The notes under the pieces are model-generated. The model did no database searches. It was not told the origin of the DNA and saw nothing but the letters and a program-made list of their open reading frames with translations. From contig JAGKQI010000022.1 in assembly GCA_018806915.1 (NCBI GenBank), positions 124,001 to 188,000 on the forward strand: a DNA stretch of 64,000 nt, given 5' to 3'. The stretch is from Phytophthora colocasiae (lineage: Eukaryota; Oomycota; Peronosporomycetes; Peronosporales; Peronosporaceae). The first letter of the stretch is position 1. Each line of letters opens with the position of its first letter. Of the stretch, positions 32,968 to 43,167 are shown in pieces. The translations under genes and the position numbers were made by a program.

Positions 32968-33762
32968 CTACAGCGCAGCCATCGGAGACCACAAAGCTCG
33001 ATACCCAGGGCTATTACTGGTTGTTGCCGTCACGCTTGCAGCCTTGTTAACTCTTGGTGAGAGCTCTATGGACACAATGACCTGTTCTTCTTCACCTGCA
33101 GTGACTGCGTGCGGACTAGGTCTCAACGCGAAATACAGGACTAGCCCCGCTGTGTGAAGCGCCATGACGAAGACGTGGGGCCCGCTAATGATCCAGTTCG
33201 AGGTCGTCACACCGAACGTGAACCAGCCGTACGTGTTGATTGTCCCGACGACCAGCACGCGAAGGTTTAGCGATGCCGTAGATCTCGTTTTGACCACATT
33301 GAGGAGATTTTTCAGCATGACCAAATGCAAGGCCACCACTACGACGTCACAGATGTATCCCTCGGTCTCGCCCACCTCCGCTCGTGTTTGATTTGTGTAG
33401 CCCAAGCCAGCGACGATCACGTAGATGGAAGGCAACAGCAGCACTCCAACCGCCATTACTATTATTCTACCAACTCGTATTTTCTCGGGTGAAAACCACC
33501 AGTAGATGAAGAGGTAGCACAATGCACAAACGTCGCCCGTGAGGAAGACTGGGAAACTGGGGAACCACGTCTTGCACATGTAGGCGTACATAACCCACAC
33601 GTGCGAGTTGATCAGTAATGAGAGGAGGGGGACGATAGAAGCAGCTCCTGTATCTCCTTTCTTGTAGATTCGACAAACGGAGAGGGACGGCAAGTAAGCC
33701 ATTGCGAGTGTAGAGCATGTGACCCACACGCGCACAACCATAACGCCGGCGCCACCGTACAT
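32968..33762 (-). CDS. SWEET transporter 8, divergent third subtype
   Basis: Intact, 264 residues from the ATG at 33762. It resembles SWEET 7: HLVMLKNLLNVVKTRSTAS in the helix 5 region without the usual proline, NTYGWFTFGVTTSNWIISG and ALHTAGLVLYFALR. Helix 1 has MAYLPSLSVCRIYKKGDTGA. The tail ends NSPGYRALWSPMAAL. The minus-strand sequence GTCACTCCTTAATTTGCCC (33776-33794) matches the core promoter and leaves a leader of only ~25 nt, which supports this start over the TTG further upstream. No intron. Confidence 0.88.
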   Translation of the reverse strand: MYGGAGVMVVRVWVTCSTLAMAYLPSLSVCRIYKKGDTGAASIVPLLSLLINSHVWVMYAYMCKTWFPSFPVFLTGDVCALCYLFIYWWFSPEKIRVGRIIVMAVGVLLLPSIYVIVAGLGYTNQTRAEVGETEGYICDVVVVALHLVMLKNLLNVVKTRSTASLNLRVLVVGTINTYGWFTFGVTTSNWIISGPHVFVMALHTAGLVLYFALRPSPHAVTAGEEEQVIVSIELSPRVNKAASVTATTSNSPGYRALWSPMAAL

Positions 33763-33909
33763 GGTGAACGTAGCGGGCAAATTAAGGAGTGACGTTCATC
33801 GAGCAAGCGCCTGTCACAAGTACACAAGCGACTTGGTTTACATAAACTCATCGCATGCTTGTTTGTCGCAAGAAATTGGTTGCTCCGATGCTCCTGTTGG
33901 TGTATTTAC

Positions 33910-34637
33910 TTAAGGCGACTTTGCCTCGACGAACGGCGCAGTTTTGCTGCATGTGTCTGCCTCTAAATCATGCACGACAGCCTGCTCGGCCTCCTTAATC
34001 CTCCCTGGTCTGTAGATGATGTACACGATGATCTGAACTGCCCCCAATGCTGCCCCCACAGCGTTAGTCGACAGCACGTACATGTCATTTTCGAGCGCAC
34101 TAGTCCAAACCCACAGCAAACCGTTGATGAAAGCCACAACTGACATGGTCACGGGCATCGACGACGCGTTCTTGGTGCGGATGGTCCGCTTGAGCGTCTC
34201 TAGAGGCGACACCTTCAAACACAAATTCATGACTACACACATGTAGCCGAAAATCGTCTCTATTTGATGTGGGGACTGGTGTGTGACGCCTGCCATGGCG
34301 ATGGCTGCGTAGATGGACATACCGACAACGAAAACTCCCACAGTACGTAGAATCCTCGACGACGTGCTCCACCACCAGTAAATGACGCCGAAGACAATGG
34401 CCGATGCTGTCTGGAAAGCACACACCGGAAGAGAGGGAAGAAGTTACCGATCAAGTACGAGTAGATCATCCACAGGTACGAGTTGCCAAACAGTGTGACG
34501 ACTGGGAAGGTGGACACGTCGCCGACGTCCTGCTGCTTATGAACACGTCGGATTTCAGGATACGGACTGAGCCCTACAGCCAGAGCTGTTATGAACGTCA
34601 AGACGCGAAGAGTGAGCAGCAAGCCGTCGTTCGCCAT
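33910..34637 (-). pseudogene. SWEET 9, single frameshift
   Basis: From the ATG at 34637 helices 1-2 read well (LSPYPEIRRVHKQQDVGDVS, WMIYSYLIGNFFPLF). At ~34430 the frame changes, and the remainder (CAFQTASAIVFG onward, KVSPLETLKRTIRTKNASSMP, YIIYRPGR) runs to a stop at 33910. A single missing base would explain it. The end, FVEAKSP, is a degenerate form of the shared tail. No Inr/FPR was seen upstream. Confidence 0.8.
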
Positions 34638-34986
34638 AACAAACTTTGAACTGGATAAAAGCACTTGTGAAGGAATCCCGCGAAAGAATGGAAAGCGTGA
34701 TCAGCGATGAGTGTAGTCTGTAGCCCGCGTTGTGGCATGCAAAACTACCACAGCGCATAGATGCATTTGCACGAAAGAGGTTGTCTGTAACCTTTGCATT
34801 TGATCAGAATACATGTACTTAGCACTAACATCTAGTGCTGCGAATCCATCATATCCAGCTATATTTGCCTTCTTCTGCTTGTCGTACAACGTGTTGAAGC
34901 GCAACCTCTTGCAATGAACTTGTGTTTAATAATGTGGTAAATTATCATTCTACTTAGGTTCCTTAGATACGCTGTCGTTGCAACAT

Positions 34987-35840
34987 TTACTTCGACGGTG
35001 ACGGCGAGTGGACTGCAATGTAGATTGGAGACGGCAGCAAGCACGGGTTGCCGTCATTTTGAGGCGTGGTTGCAGCAGTGATAGGAAGAATGGACTCCTT
35101 GCCCGACTTCGTGGCAATTTGTGACCGTCCTGGACGGTAGATAAGGTAGAGCACTACTTGCACCATCCCCAACGCCGCGCAGACAGTTCCAAGAAGGAAG
35201 ATAAAGATGTCACTCGTAAGCAAGCCATTGATCATCCAGAGAACATTGGACGTCGTGCCCGCAAGACACATCCAAAAAGGGATCGACGCTCCTGATCGGG
35301 TCTTCAACACGGTCTTGATGGTCTCGAATGGCGAAATGTACAACAACACACTGCCTATGGCCATAATGTAGCCCGTGACAAGACCAACCGAGTCGGTGGA
35401 CTGGCCTGTGGCACCGGTCATACCCAGAATTGTATAGACCGCCGTGGCCAGCACGACAGCGAAGGACACACCGATGGCCTTGAGGGCGTACGTGCGCTGC
35501 TTGGTGTATCGGTAGAACACGCCAACGTAGAGCACTGCCATAATGTCTCCAAAGAGGTAGGTCGCGAAGAGCGGGAAGTAGTCTGCGGTTGCCCATCCGT
35601 ACAGCATTCTGCTCAAAGGCAACATTGTTAGGTAACCAGCTCATCTACAGGTACAAACCGATGGGCAGCAGCGACTTACAAGACGTGGCAGTTGATCCAG
35701 AGTCCCACAAGCGGGAAGAGCGCCACGGCGCCCGTGTCTTGACGCTGGTGGATGCGGTACATCGCTGGCACGGAGCTCAGGATCATAGCGACCGAGCAGA
35801 TCGACGCCAGTACCTGGATAATTGTAAGCCCGACACTCAT
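34987..35840 (-). CDS. SWEET sugar transporter 10, one intron
   Basis: Exons 35840-35680 and 35608-34987 join in phase 2 across a 71-bp GTAAGT...CAG intron, giving 260 residues. The intron falls between helix 2's NCHVL and MLYGW. Motifs: LSSVPAMYRIHQRQDTGAVA, YISPFETIKTVLKTRSGASIP and YLIYRPGR. The tail ends LPSPIYIAVHSPSPSK. SWEET 11 has an intron at the same place, so the two are sister genes. The minus strand near 35881-35896 (GGTTCATTTCTGAATTA) is a candidate core promoter ~45 bp upstream. Confidence 0.88.
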
Positions 35841-36421
35841 TGTCGTCTGTAGATCTCTTTGATACGAGTGGATTTAAGTCTAATTCAGAAATGAACCAAA
35901 GTCTCCATCTTGCAGTTGATTCAAGCTCACTCGAACATGCTCCACTGACGCCAGCACCGTATCCATCTCAAAAGCGCCACCAAACAATAAGCTGGTGGCA
36001 ATGAGGCCGTGGAGATACGACTTGGCGACGTATCAGTCGATTGGAAGGTGGAGGAAGAGTGATTGTCTCGAGCACGAGAACGGTCTACTTGCCGCGTCTA
36101 TTGCAAACATCTTCCGACTTGCCTTTGCCCATGCTTCAGTTTCGAGCGCAACGACTGGTCTGTGGCTGTCGCGACTTGACATCCACGCGATCCAGAGACT
36201 GGACGAGCCGGAGGGAACTTCAGCTTTGCACCAGCACGCGCGCGCGATCTGGTTCTCCAGCGTTGAGTGCTTTTGTTTTTTTTATTCGTTCTCGTATGAG
36301 CGCACGCCAAGGATTGGGGGGCAACGTCCTAACAGCACAGATGAAGCGGTGAGTACGTTGGAGAATGTTTTACAGTGTCTATTAGGTTCGATGAAGTCTA
36401 TCCGATGGGATAGAGAGCTGC
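35841..36421 (+). other. Spacer between SWEET 10 and SWEET 11
   Basis: Apart from the promoter candidate of SWEET 10, this stretch shows only short unsupported open frames on both strands. Confidence 0.4.
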
Positions 36422-37275
36422 TCATGGCGAGCAGATAGCAATGAAGTTCGGTGACGGCAGACTCTCGACTGTAGTGTCGCTCTTCACGGTCATATTCGCT
36501 GTCACAGGGAGGACGCAGTCGATCGTCGGGAGGTCTAGTGAGGCAGGGTATCGTCCTGGACGGTAGATAATGTAGAGTGTAACTTGGACAAAACCCATGA
36601 AGGAGCACGCGGCACTCAACACCAGCATGAAGATGTCATTGTCGAGGTATCCCTCCAGCACCCAGAGCGCGTTAGAAATGGCTCCAGCGAGGCACATCCC
36701 CAGTGGAATTGAAGCACTTGAGCGGGTCTTGACCACCGTCTAAATGGTCTCGAGCGGCGCGATGTACGGTAACAAGCAACCTACCGTCATCATCCAACCG
36801 ACAGTATCGCCTACTTGGTTTGTAGTTTGACCTGTTGCGCCCGTCATGCCGAGCACAACGTAGGTCGTAAGGAGAATAATGATGAAGATGTTGCAGGCAA
36901 TCGTCTTCACGGCATAAGAGCGGGCTTTCGTCCACTGGAAGAAAACACTGACGTAGACGATGGAGGTGAGCTCGCCGAAAAGGTAAATAGCGAAGAGCGG
37001 GAAGTAGGAGCCTGTAGACCAGCCGTACAGCGTTCTGTTGAATGAATAAAAAGAGTGAGTGGTTTTGCAGCAAGAAAGAGAATGATCTTGAAGACTTACA
37101 CTAAATGACAGCTAAGCCAGAGTCCAACGAGAGGAAAGAGCGATACGCATCCTGTGCCGCGGTTCTGGTGAATGTGGTATACAGATGGTGCCGAGGCGAG
37201 GATCATGGCCACCGTACAGGACGATGCCACAGCTTGGAGAACAGTCAATCGTACACCGGAAAGTTCTGGTGCTTG
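36422..37275 (-). pseudogene. SWEET 11, nonsense mutation and no start codon
   Basis: Exon 1 (to 37100) and exon 2 (from 37034) are separated by a 65-bp GTAAGT...CAG intron at the same position as in SWEET 10. No in-frame ATG precedes RLTVLQAVASS; a stop lies a short way upstream. In exon 2 the helix 5 sequence APLETI is followed by TAG (36742-36740) where SWEET 10 has AAG for Lys. Beyond it, TVVKTRSSASIPLG and YIIYRPGRYP are intact and the tail ends LPSPNFIAICSP. Two independent lesions argue for a true pseudogene. Confidence 0.82.
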
Positions 37276-37591
37276 GTGTTGCTAGTAGACGAATGGGCGA
37301 TACTGGCGACTGGATAATATCGCAGGCATGGTTGGGCCTCGCAATAGCATACAAGGTGCCCCCCATCAGGCAGGGCTCCTTTGCCTTCCCACATGTCAAG
37401 TCATAACCTGGTGGAGCGAACGAGTGGCCACACCAACTTTCCTTGTCAAGTGTTCATAGTATTTTCTACCGGCCAAAAGAATTCTGATGCGACCAAGACG
37501 TGACGCAGCACAATCTCATCACCACAAGATTTTATAAACGGGAATTAGTCTGCACTACCAGCTCCTGCGTGCAGATACGTATCTGTTTTGC

Positions 37592-39011
37592 TTACGACGC
37601 CAATGCGCACTGGTTCATGACGGGATTTTCGAAGATCGTGAGCTCCGAGGATCCGCCGGTCGAGGCGCACTTCGTCACAAAGTCGCCCACATTTGTCTTT
37701 TGAGTCTCCATGTATCTGGTGAACTCAGACAGCGGACACGTAAGACCCGGTCCACTCTGACATTCAGGAAGAGGAACCACCTGTTCATTAAGGTTGAAGC
37801 GGACGAAGCTCTCACCATTGCAGGTAATGCGCTCTGTAACCAAACGCGACCCCATGGCAAGTACACGCGAAGAGCGGAAGTTGCGAGTGGCATTGATGGC
37901 GTTCGACGGGTACGTCTCGTCAAAATTAAGCCCGAAACCGGAGTACATGGCGTTTAACTGCGTATCCTGGCTGAAAGCCACGAAGATCTTCTGGCAGTAA
38001 GTTGTCTCCGTCTCGTTAAGCAGCTTAGTCACAGCTTCAGCATACGGGAACCCGACGGTAGGTGCAAGTGCCACGCCATATCCAGAGCCGTAGTAGTAAC
38101 CCAGGTCTTTATGATAGGCATAGTGCTCCCACTCATCGTCCGTGAAGATCTGACAGAACTCCAGGTGGTCCTTGCCCAGGTAGTTACGCTGGTACATGCA
38201 CAAATCCATGACCGTCAGTGCTACACCAGTCGAGAAACCGAAGCCAGGCCAGAGCGACTCGAGGCGCTCCGCCAGTGCATCTTGCCAGCCCGTAGCTTGT
38301 GCAAATGCCGTTTGTCCCGAACTTTCATCACCGTCGAAGTTTTGGCACGTATCGATGGGCGTCAGCGTGTTTCCGCCCAAAGTTTCGTCGGTATTGCTCA
38401 CTTGAACCAATAGATTGTCGTCCCAACTTTCACCATGGAATCCCTTCATAAATCCCTCGGCAGTGCGCACCACACGCTCCTTCGCGTTCGTCCACACGGT
38501 CTCCTTTCCGTTGTACAAATCTGCATACTTGCTACGGAAGGCAGAGCCAACGTCGTACGCTTCCTGCAGACCAAGCGTCGTGAGATTGTCCACCTCAATA
38601 CTCGGGTGCGGGATCAACTCGGTCAGGTTCCAAGTCTTAAGGAATTGTAGTTCCTCGGCTAACGTGTCGGACATGTTGGACCAACTCAAATATTCTGTCA
38701 CTGTCTCTGCAAAGCTCTTGATGCCGTTGTAGCTGCCTGACGAAGGGTAGCGCGTTCCATGCCGCATGATCTACATGAGGAACTGTTAGTCTCCAGTATT
38801 GAACAATACTATTGCAATCTCCACTTACCATGTGCACTTGGTCGACAGCGCACGCATCATCAAGAGCGACTTGTTCGGCCGTGAGATCAGTTGCAGCTTG
38901 GTGGTAGAAGTTGAGTTGACTCGTGTGGTCTGTGAGGTCGAAACCCTCACTGTAAGCCTGGGCATTGGAAGCCGCCAGTACTGCAAACGATAGAGCGGAG
39001 ATGGTCTTCAT
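37592..39011 (-). CDS. Secreted histidine acid phosphatase (phytase/MINPP-like)
   Basis: Exons 39011-38829 and 38770-37592 join in phase across a 58-bp GTAAGT...TAG intron, giving 453 residues. The N-terminus MKTISALSFAVLAASNAQA is a clear signal peptide. The catalytic motif RHGTRYP is at residues 64-70, right after the intron. The family (clan of histidine phosphatases) removes phosphate through a phospho-His and uses a C-terminal His-Asp pair as proton donor. Here the pair appears as SQD (Q329, D330), so the His is replaced by Gln. There are several Cys and N-glycosylation sites, as expected outside the cell. Substrate could be inositol phosphates, but that is only inferred. It lies next to the SWEET array in the same orientation. 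Confidence 0.88.
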
Positions 39012-39027
39012 AGCTGCTTGTTCCGAG

Positions 39028-39044
39028 GCCAATTGGAAAGTGAT
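39028..39044 (-). promoter_or_regulatory. Inr/FPR core promoter of the acid phosphatase
   Basis: The minus strand reads GATCACTTTCCAATTGGCC here, a good fit to the initiator plus FPR, ~20-30 bp before the ATG. Confidence 0.6.
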
Positions 39045-39267
39045 CGGGTCTGTCCAAGGGACGGCGTTACTACAACCTAATACCGACAAGACGACACGTC
39101 TTGCAGCAACATATGGAGGACTTATGACTTTACAAGCGACTTAACAAACAACACAAGATTGATGAATAGAGCCAGTGGCGTAAAATATTCTTAGTGCAAC
39201 ATTGAAAGTTACCGATTGTAAACGTGAATTTTGCAAATACCTGAGAGCAGCTGTTTCAAAAACAAAC

Positions 39268-39630
39268 ATGAACGAAGATACCACCAGAGGCTGCGCCAGC
39301 CCTCGTGGTCCTGAAGATAATACAGCGATCCCAGACCCACAGGCAACTGCGAGCGCTGAACCAGACGCCCCTCGAAGCCACCGAGCAGCTATTTGCCACC
39401 GGCTTTTGCAGTCCCGACTTCAACACCTTTCAGAAATGGAAGAAAAGCTCGAGAAAATGTCGAAGTACTCGCTGAAGATTCTTAATGCGCATGATGAGTT
39501 GGCTATGCTAATTTCCCGAGAGAAACAAGAAACAACACGCATCGCTACCGCAGCTGGCGTCCCAATTCGCAGCGCAGGCTATATCATGTCTTACCCTATA
39601 GCGCTGGAGGATCCTGCAACGCTTTACTAG
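39268..39630 (+). CDS. Small hypothetical protein with a coiled coil
   Basis: From the ATG at 39268 it has 120 residues. An acidic, Pro-rich start leads to a helical segment (LLQSRLQHLSEMEEKLEKMS...) that looks like a short coiled coil. I know no family for it. It is transcribed away from the acid phosphatase and towards the C48-peptidase gene. The frame is open further up to a TTG at 39202. It may be a real small gene or part of the MULE-like element. Confidence 0.4.
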   Translation: MNEDTTRGCASPRGPEDNTAIPDPQATASAEPDAPRSHRAAICHRLLQSRLQHLSEMEEKLEKMSKYSLKILNAHDELAMLISREKQETTRIATAAGVPIRSAGYIMSYPIALEDPATLY

Positions 39631-39724
39631 ACGAAAGTTGAGCCAATATGTATGTTGAGACGAAATTCAATTTTCTTAAGTGGGTACCGTCGCCAAGAGT
39701 TCAATGTCAGTCCCAGCAACTTCT

Positions 39725-41279
39725 CTAGCAACTTTGTTCGCCCTCATTACGCAACTCCTCAGGCAGTTGTAAAATCATCCACATAAGTCGTAACCGCATA
39801 ATAGCTACGTCGTTTCTCGTTACAGTGGTTCTCGAGAATTGGAAGCTCTTCTTCAGCATTGAGTAAACTTGGGCGATCACCAAGACTCCACATGAACTTC
39901 CATCTGGCTGTTTAGGCCCAGTTATCCACGCACTTTTTTCTACCACAGGATCATCTTCATCTGACATGGAATTAGCATGCCAGTCCTCCAGGAATTTTCC
40001 CACAACGCTTTTGTACGTCGATTCCATTGACGCTCGATATGAGGTAGAGCACAATGGCTCATAGAAATATGGTGTAATTGTCGGTGTCGTCGTAGCGTAC
40101 GAAAAGCTGGCGATGATGACGCCCCAATGAATATCGGCCAGGTGTACAGGCAGCACAACGCTCTTGTAGCTTGATATTGGAGCTTGTGGCGGCGGAGGGC
40201 AACCCAATGTCGGTGCAAACGGACTTAGCACATAGCAACCGCCAATTGATTCAGCAATGCATCGAATTCCGAAATCAAGAACGGTATCGTTCAGCATACA
40301 GTCGCGAGCTAGCCTTCCCACCAAATTATCCACCATAACAGCACACTCTCCTCCACTTAACCGATAGATTGAGCTCAAGCAACATCCCTCAAGTGTCTTC
40401 ACGACATCATCAGCCAATTGTTGATGTTGCGTCGGTACAAAGTGAGGCTTTAACGCCGCGGTTTCCGTTTCTTCATCGAATAGCTCTGGGTGCGAGCGAA
40501 TATCACCCCAGCTTGTCGACCGGACCCACTCGACGTCTGCAATCCAAGCCCTGAGCTTCCGCATTATATTATAGTACTGTGACATCCTGTAGACTGCTGC
40601 ACTGTATCAACATAACAAGCAACACAAGTGGTTAACAACATAACAAGCAACACAAGCGGTTAGCAACAAAACAAGCAACACAGCATACTACTAACCTGGT
40701 AAAACGTGGCGAACCACCTGGAATAAAAGCGATGACTTCTTCTGTTGTACCTTCAGCGTGCTCTTCTTCAGCATTAAAGAACGTTGAATTTGGACATGTT
40801 TTCTTCTCAGTTTCCACCACAGCTTTCAACTTGATGACAAGTTTGTGGGGGATCACGAAGTTGTAGTCGTAGTCAGCACTTGAAACAAATTCACGTTTGC
40901 TCTTAGCGTCACGTGCAGCTATGAATTCGTCGTCCATAATCAAAGGATAGTTTGCGAGGATTTCCCTGACGTGATGAGGATCAACCATGTGACTGGCCCA
41001 CTCCAACACACGGGACAGAGAAGGTATGCGTTTGTCTGGAAGCGAGATGGCAGCTAGTTTTCGTGGTTTCGCGGTCTTGTCTATTGTGCCTTGTTTCAGT
41101 TTCTTCCGCTGGTTGTGGCGAGGCTTCCGTTGCGGCAATCGAATCACTTCGACTCCAGTAGACATTTTATCTTTTGTGCTTGCAAAGTTTTGCGGTGTTG
41201 CGCCTGTGTCAGACTCGTAGGTAATACCTTGGGCAGGCAAAGCTGGTTCAGATGGCGCTTTTTCACTCTCCAATCGTAC
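39725..41279 (-). pseudogene. MULE-like gene, 3' half with C48 (Ulp1-like) peptidase
   Basis: Two exons (41279-40696 and 40601-39725) join in phase across a 94-bp intron. The first is charged and basic (KPRHNQRKKLKQ). The second holds a C48 peptidase domain. In its own numbering from the ATG at 40585 it has MLND near 98-100, His153-Trp154, Glu176 (YFYEPL) where the family usually has Asp, Gln226 and Cys232 (QPDGSSCG). C48 enzymes cut SUMO-like or other proteins; in mobile elements of plants and oomycetes such domains go with MULE transposases. The 5' half lies at 63019-64000, split off by gypsy copy 2. At the junction the upstream piece is in another frame, so the gene may already have been decaying or has another intron. 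Confidence 0.75.
40609..40690 (-). repeat. 28-bp minisatellite inside the C48-gene intron
   Basis: Three units of the form aacataacaagcaacacaagtggttaac (the third worn) fill most of the 94-bp intron. Confidence 0.85.
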
Positions 41280-42684
41280 TGTGGTGAAGCGCGAATAAGA
41301 AATCCGAGAAAAGGCAACGTCAGGCTCTAAGAGAGTCGGATCAAGCGACAGGGCCTCTGGCGAAGCAAGATGTCAGTTGATGACCCCAGATTGCGCGAAC
41401 GATGAGCTGACGAATGGATCCAGATCGATGTTCGTCTGGATCTCGCCAGCGATGAATGGATGGCGTCTTGGTCAAGTGAGATTAAGTGGATTGGAGAACC
41501 CGTCGTGCGGTCCCGCGTGGCGGCTCAGGGTCGGAGGAGAAAAGGGCGCCTTGCCTGAGGTCGCATGAGAAGGAGATCAAGGCGGCAGAGGGTCGGGATC
41601 GGTGTGATCTATGGTGGGCCGGTGACAACATAACCGTGAGATGCTGCCGAGGGGACCTGATGGCAGTGTTAGTCGCGTGGGGAGTGGTGATCAAGTCTGG
41701 GAAGCTCAAGACCTGGAGATGTCGACGACGCAGGCACGCGAGATCAAGTATGAAGGCTGCTGATCGGGATCATTGTTCAAGACGGTGGACCAAGATCGAT
41801 GACCGAGATGGTTGATCGAGATCGGCTGATCGCCAGATCGACAGATCGGCTGATCGGCTGATCGCCAGATCGCCTGATCGCCAGATCGCCAGATCGCCAG
41901 ATCGGCTGATCGCCAGATCGGCAGATCGAGATCGCGATCAGGGGTTAGGTGAGATCAAGATCGAAGATCGGAAGGGCAGCTGTGTAGCCGGATGTCAGGT
42001 AATCGTAGGATAGCAGATGAGGATGGGGCTAGTAGACATAGGAATAACCATAAACAGAATCGAATTTGCTCTGGACATCACAAGTGCCTTCGTTCAAGAC
42101 CGGAACTGGGAATTACATTGGCCCCCCGGCATCAAGAAGGTAAGGAGAAGAGATCTAGCATAGAGGTTAATTCTGGATAATACATTGGCCAGTTTTACCC
42201 TATCTAGCTATCTAGTGATCTATCCTTTACGTGCGAACTACGGATCGGAAGGAATTGGCTGCTTGGCCTGACGATCTCGTCGACTCTCAACCCATCAAGA
42301 CACCCGCTATAGGAAGCGGCAAGCATCGTAAAGGAAGGGATCAGATCCCCAACATTGGACCTTTGGAAGACCTGGATCGAAGACCAGGTGACCGGATCAA
42401 GGCTCGAGAACTCGCCTGTGACCCGGATCAACCCCTCCGAGGTAGAGTGAAGTATTCCCACGCTATCTCACACCCCCTACGTCACCCAAGACATTCTTCT
42501 CGTCCCTAGACATCTTCAGAAGTCACCTGGAGAGCGCAACCCGCCTACCGACGGGTACACAAGGTGAACACTACACGCAGCAAGATCACGGATCATCAGG
42601 GGACCCTCCGTTAGTCGGTGTCTGGGCGCAAGTGGCGATCGCGATCGGCCTCAACCAGATTTTGGCCAGATCCGCTCCACCACA
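41280..42684 (+). repeat. 5' LTR of gypsy copy 2
   Basis: It begins TGTGGTGAAGCG and ends TCCACCACA. It matches the 3' LTR (53708-54795 plus 62793-63018) almost base for base, except that a run of 10-bp GATC-containing repeats is longer here and an 8-bp tatctagc unit is duplicated near 42200. Confidence 0.95.
41815..41945 (+). repeat. 10-bp GATC repeat run in the 5' LTR
   Basis: The stretch is built of units such as gatcgccaga, gatcggctga and gatcggcaga, about a dozen in a row. In the 3' LTR the same place (about 54236-54290) has only two or three, which explains most of the ~90-bp length difference between the LTRs. Confidence 0.9.
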
Positions 42685-42685
42685 A

Positions 42686-42705
42686 TGGTGCGCGTGCCCG
42701 GATCT
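42686..42705 (+). other. Primer binding site of gypsy copy 2
   Basis: TGGTGCGCGTGCCCGGATCT begins 2 bases after the LTR. Its complement ends in ACCA and reads like the last 20 bases of a tRNA: a 7-base acceptor strand cacgcgc, the T-stem strand ccggg and part of the T loop. The tRNA was not identified. Confidence 0.6.
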
Positions 42706-42773
42706 TCTGGTGACTTCGGATATCACCGTGAGTCCCAAGAAGATGTCAAGATTAAGGAAGAACAAGGGAAGAA

Positions 42774-43157
42774 GTGCCTACGAATGTTGGATCGGCGGAG
42801 GCACCACTGAAAACGGAAAGATCCACAGATCAGCAGAGTTCTGGGAGGATCTCTACTGACAGGCACGAGGCAGACCTGGATCGCAATCAGATCTTGAAGA
42901 AGAAACCTCGAATTCCTCCCAAGGCCCCTTCGAGGGCCACCGCGGATCTCGATGAGAATCGAGATCCGCACACGAGCGATAAGGAATCAGCAAAGCTGAA
43001 ATCTAATCTGCTCACCAAGTCCACTGTTGCCTCAAGATCGACTAAGAAAAAGAAGATCAAGAGCACCCGGACGAAATTGAAAGCTCCAGACTCAGAGCCA
43101 GAAGACATGATCAGCCCGGGATCGACGATTACCAAGGACGCGATCGAGCAGGCCTAG
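42774..43157 (+). pseudogene. Gag leader region, basic ORF (copy 2)
   Basis: An open frame of 127 codons, strongly basic (STKKKKIKSTRTKLK) with acidic patches, opens at a GTG. It has no convincing start codon and no recognisable domain. It sits where the gag start is expected, between the primer site and the next ORF. Confidence 0.4.
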
Positions 43158-43167
43158 CTACAGGAAG

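Noticed and set aside
36041..36438. Overlapping plus-strand ORFs between SWEETs 10 and 11
   Set aside because: Composition looks random and no promoter or family motif is present.
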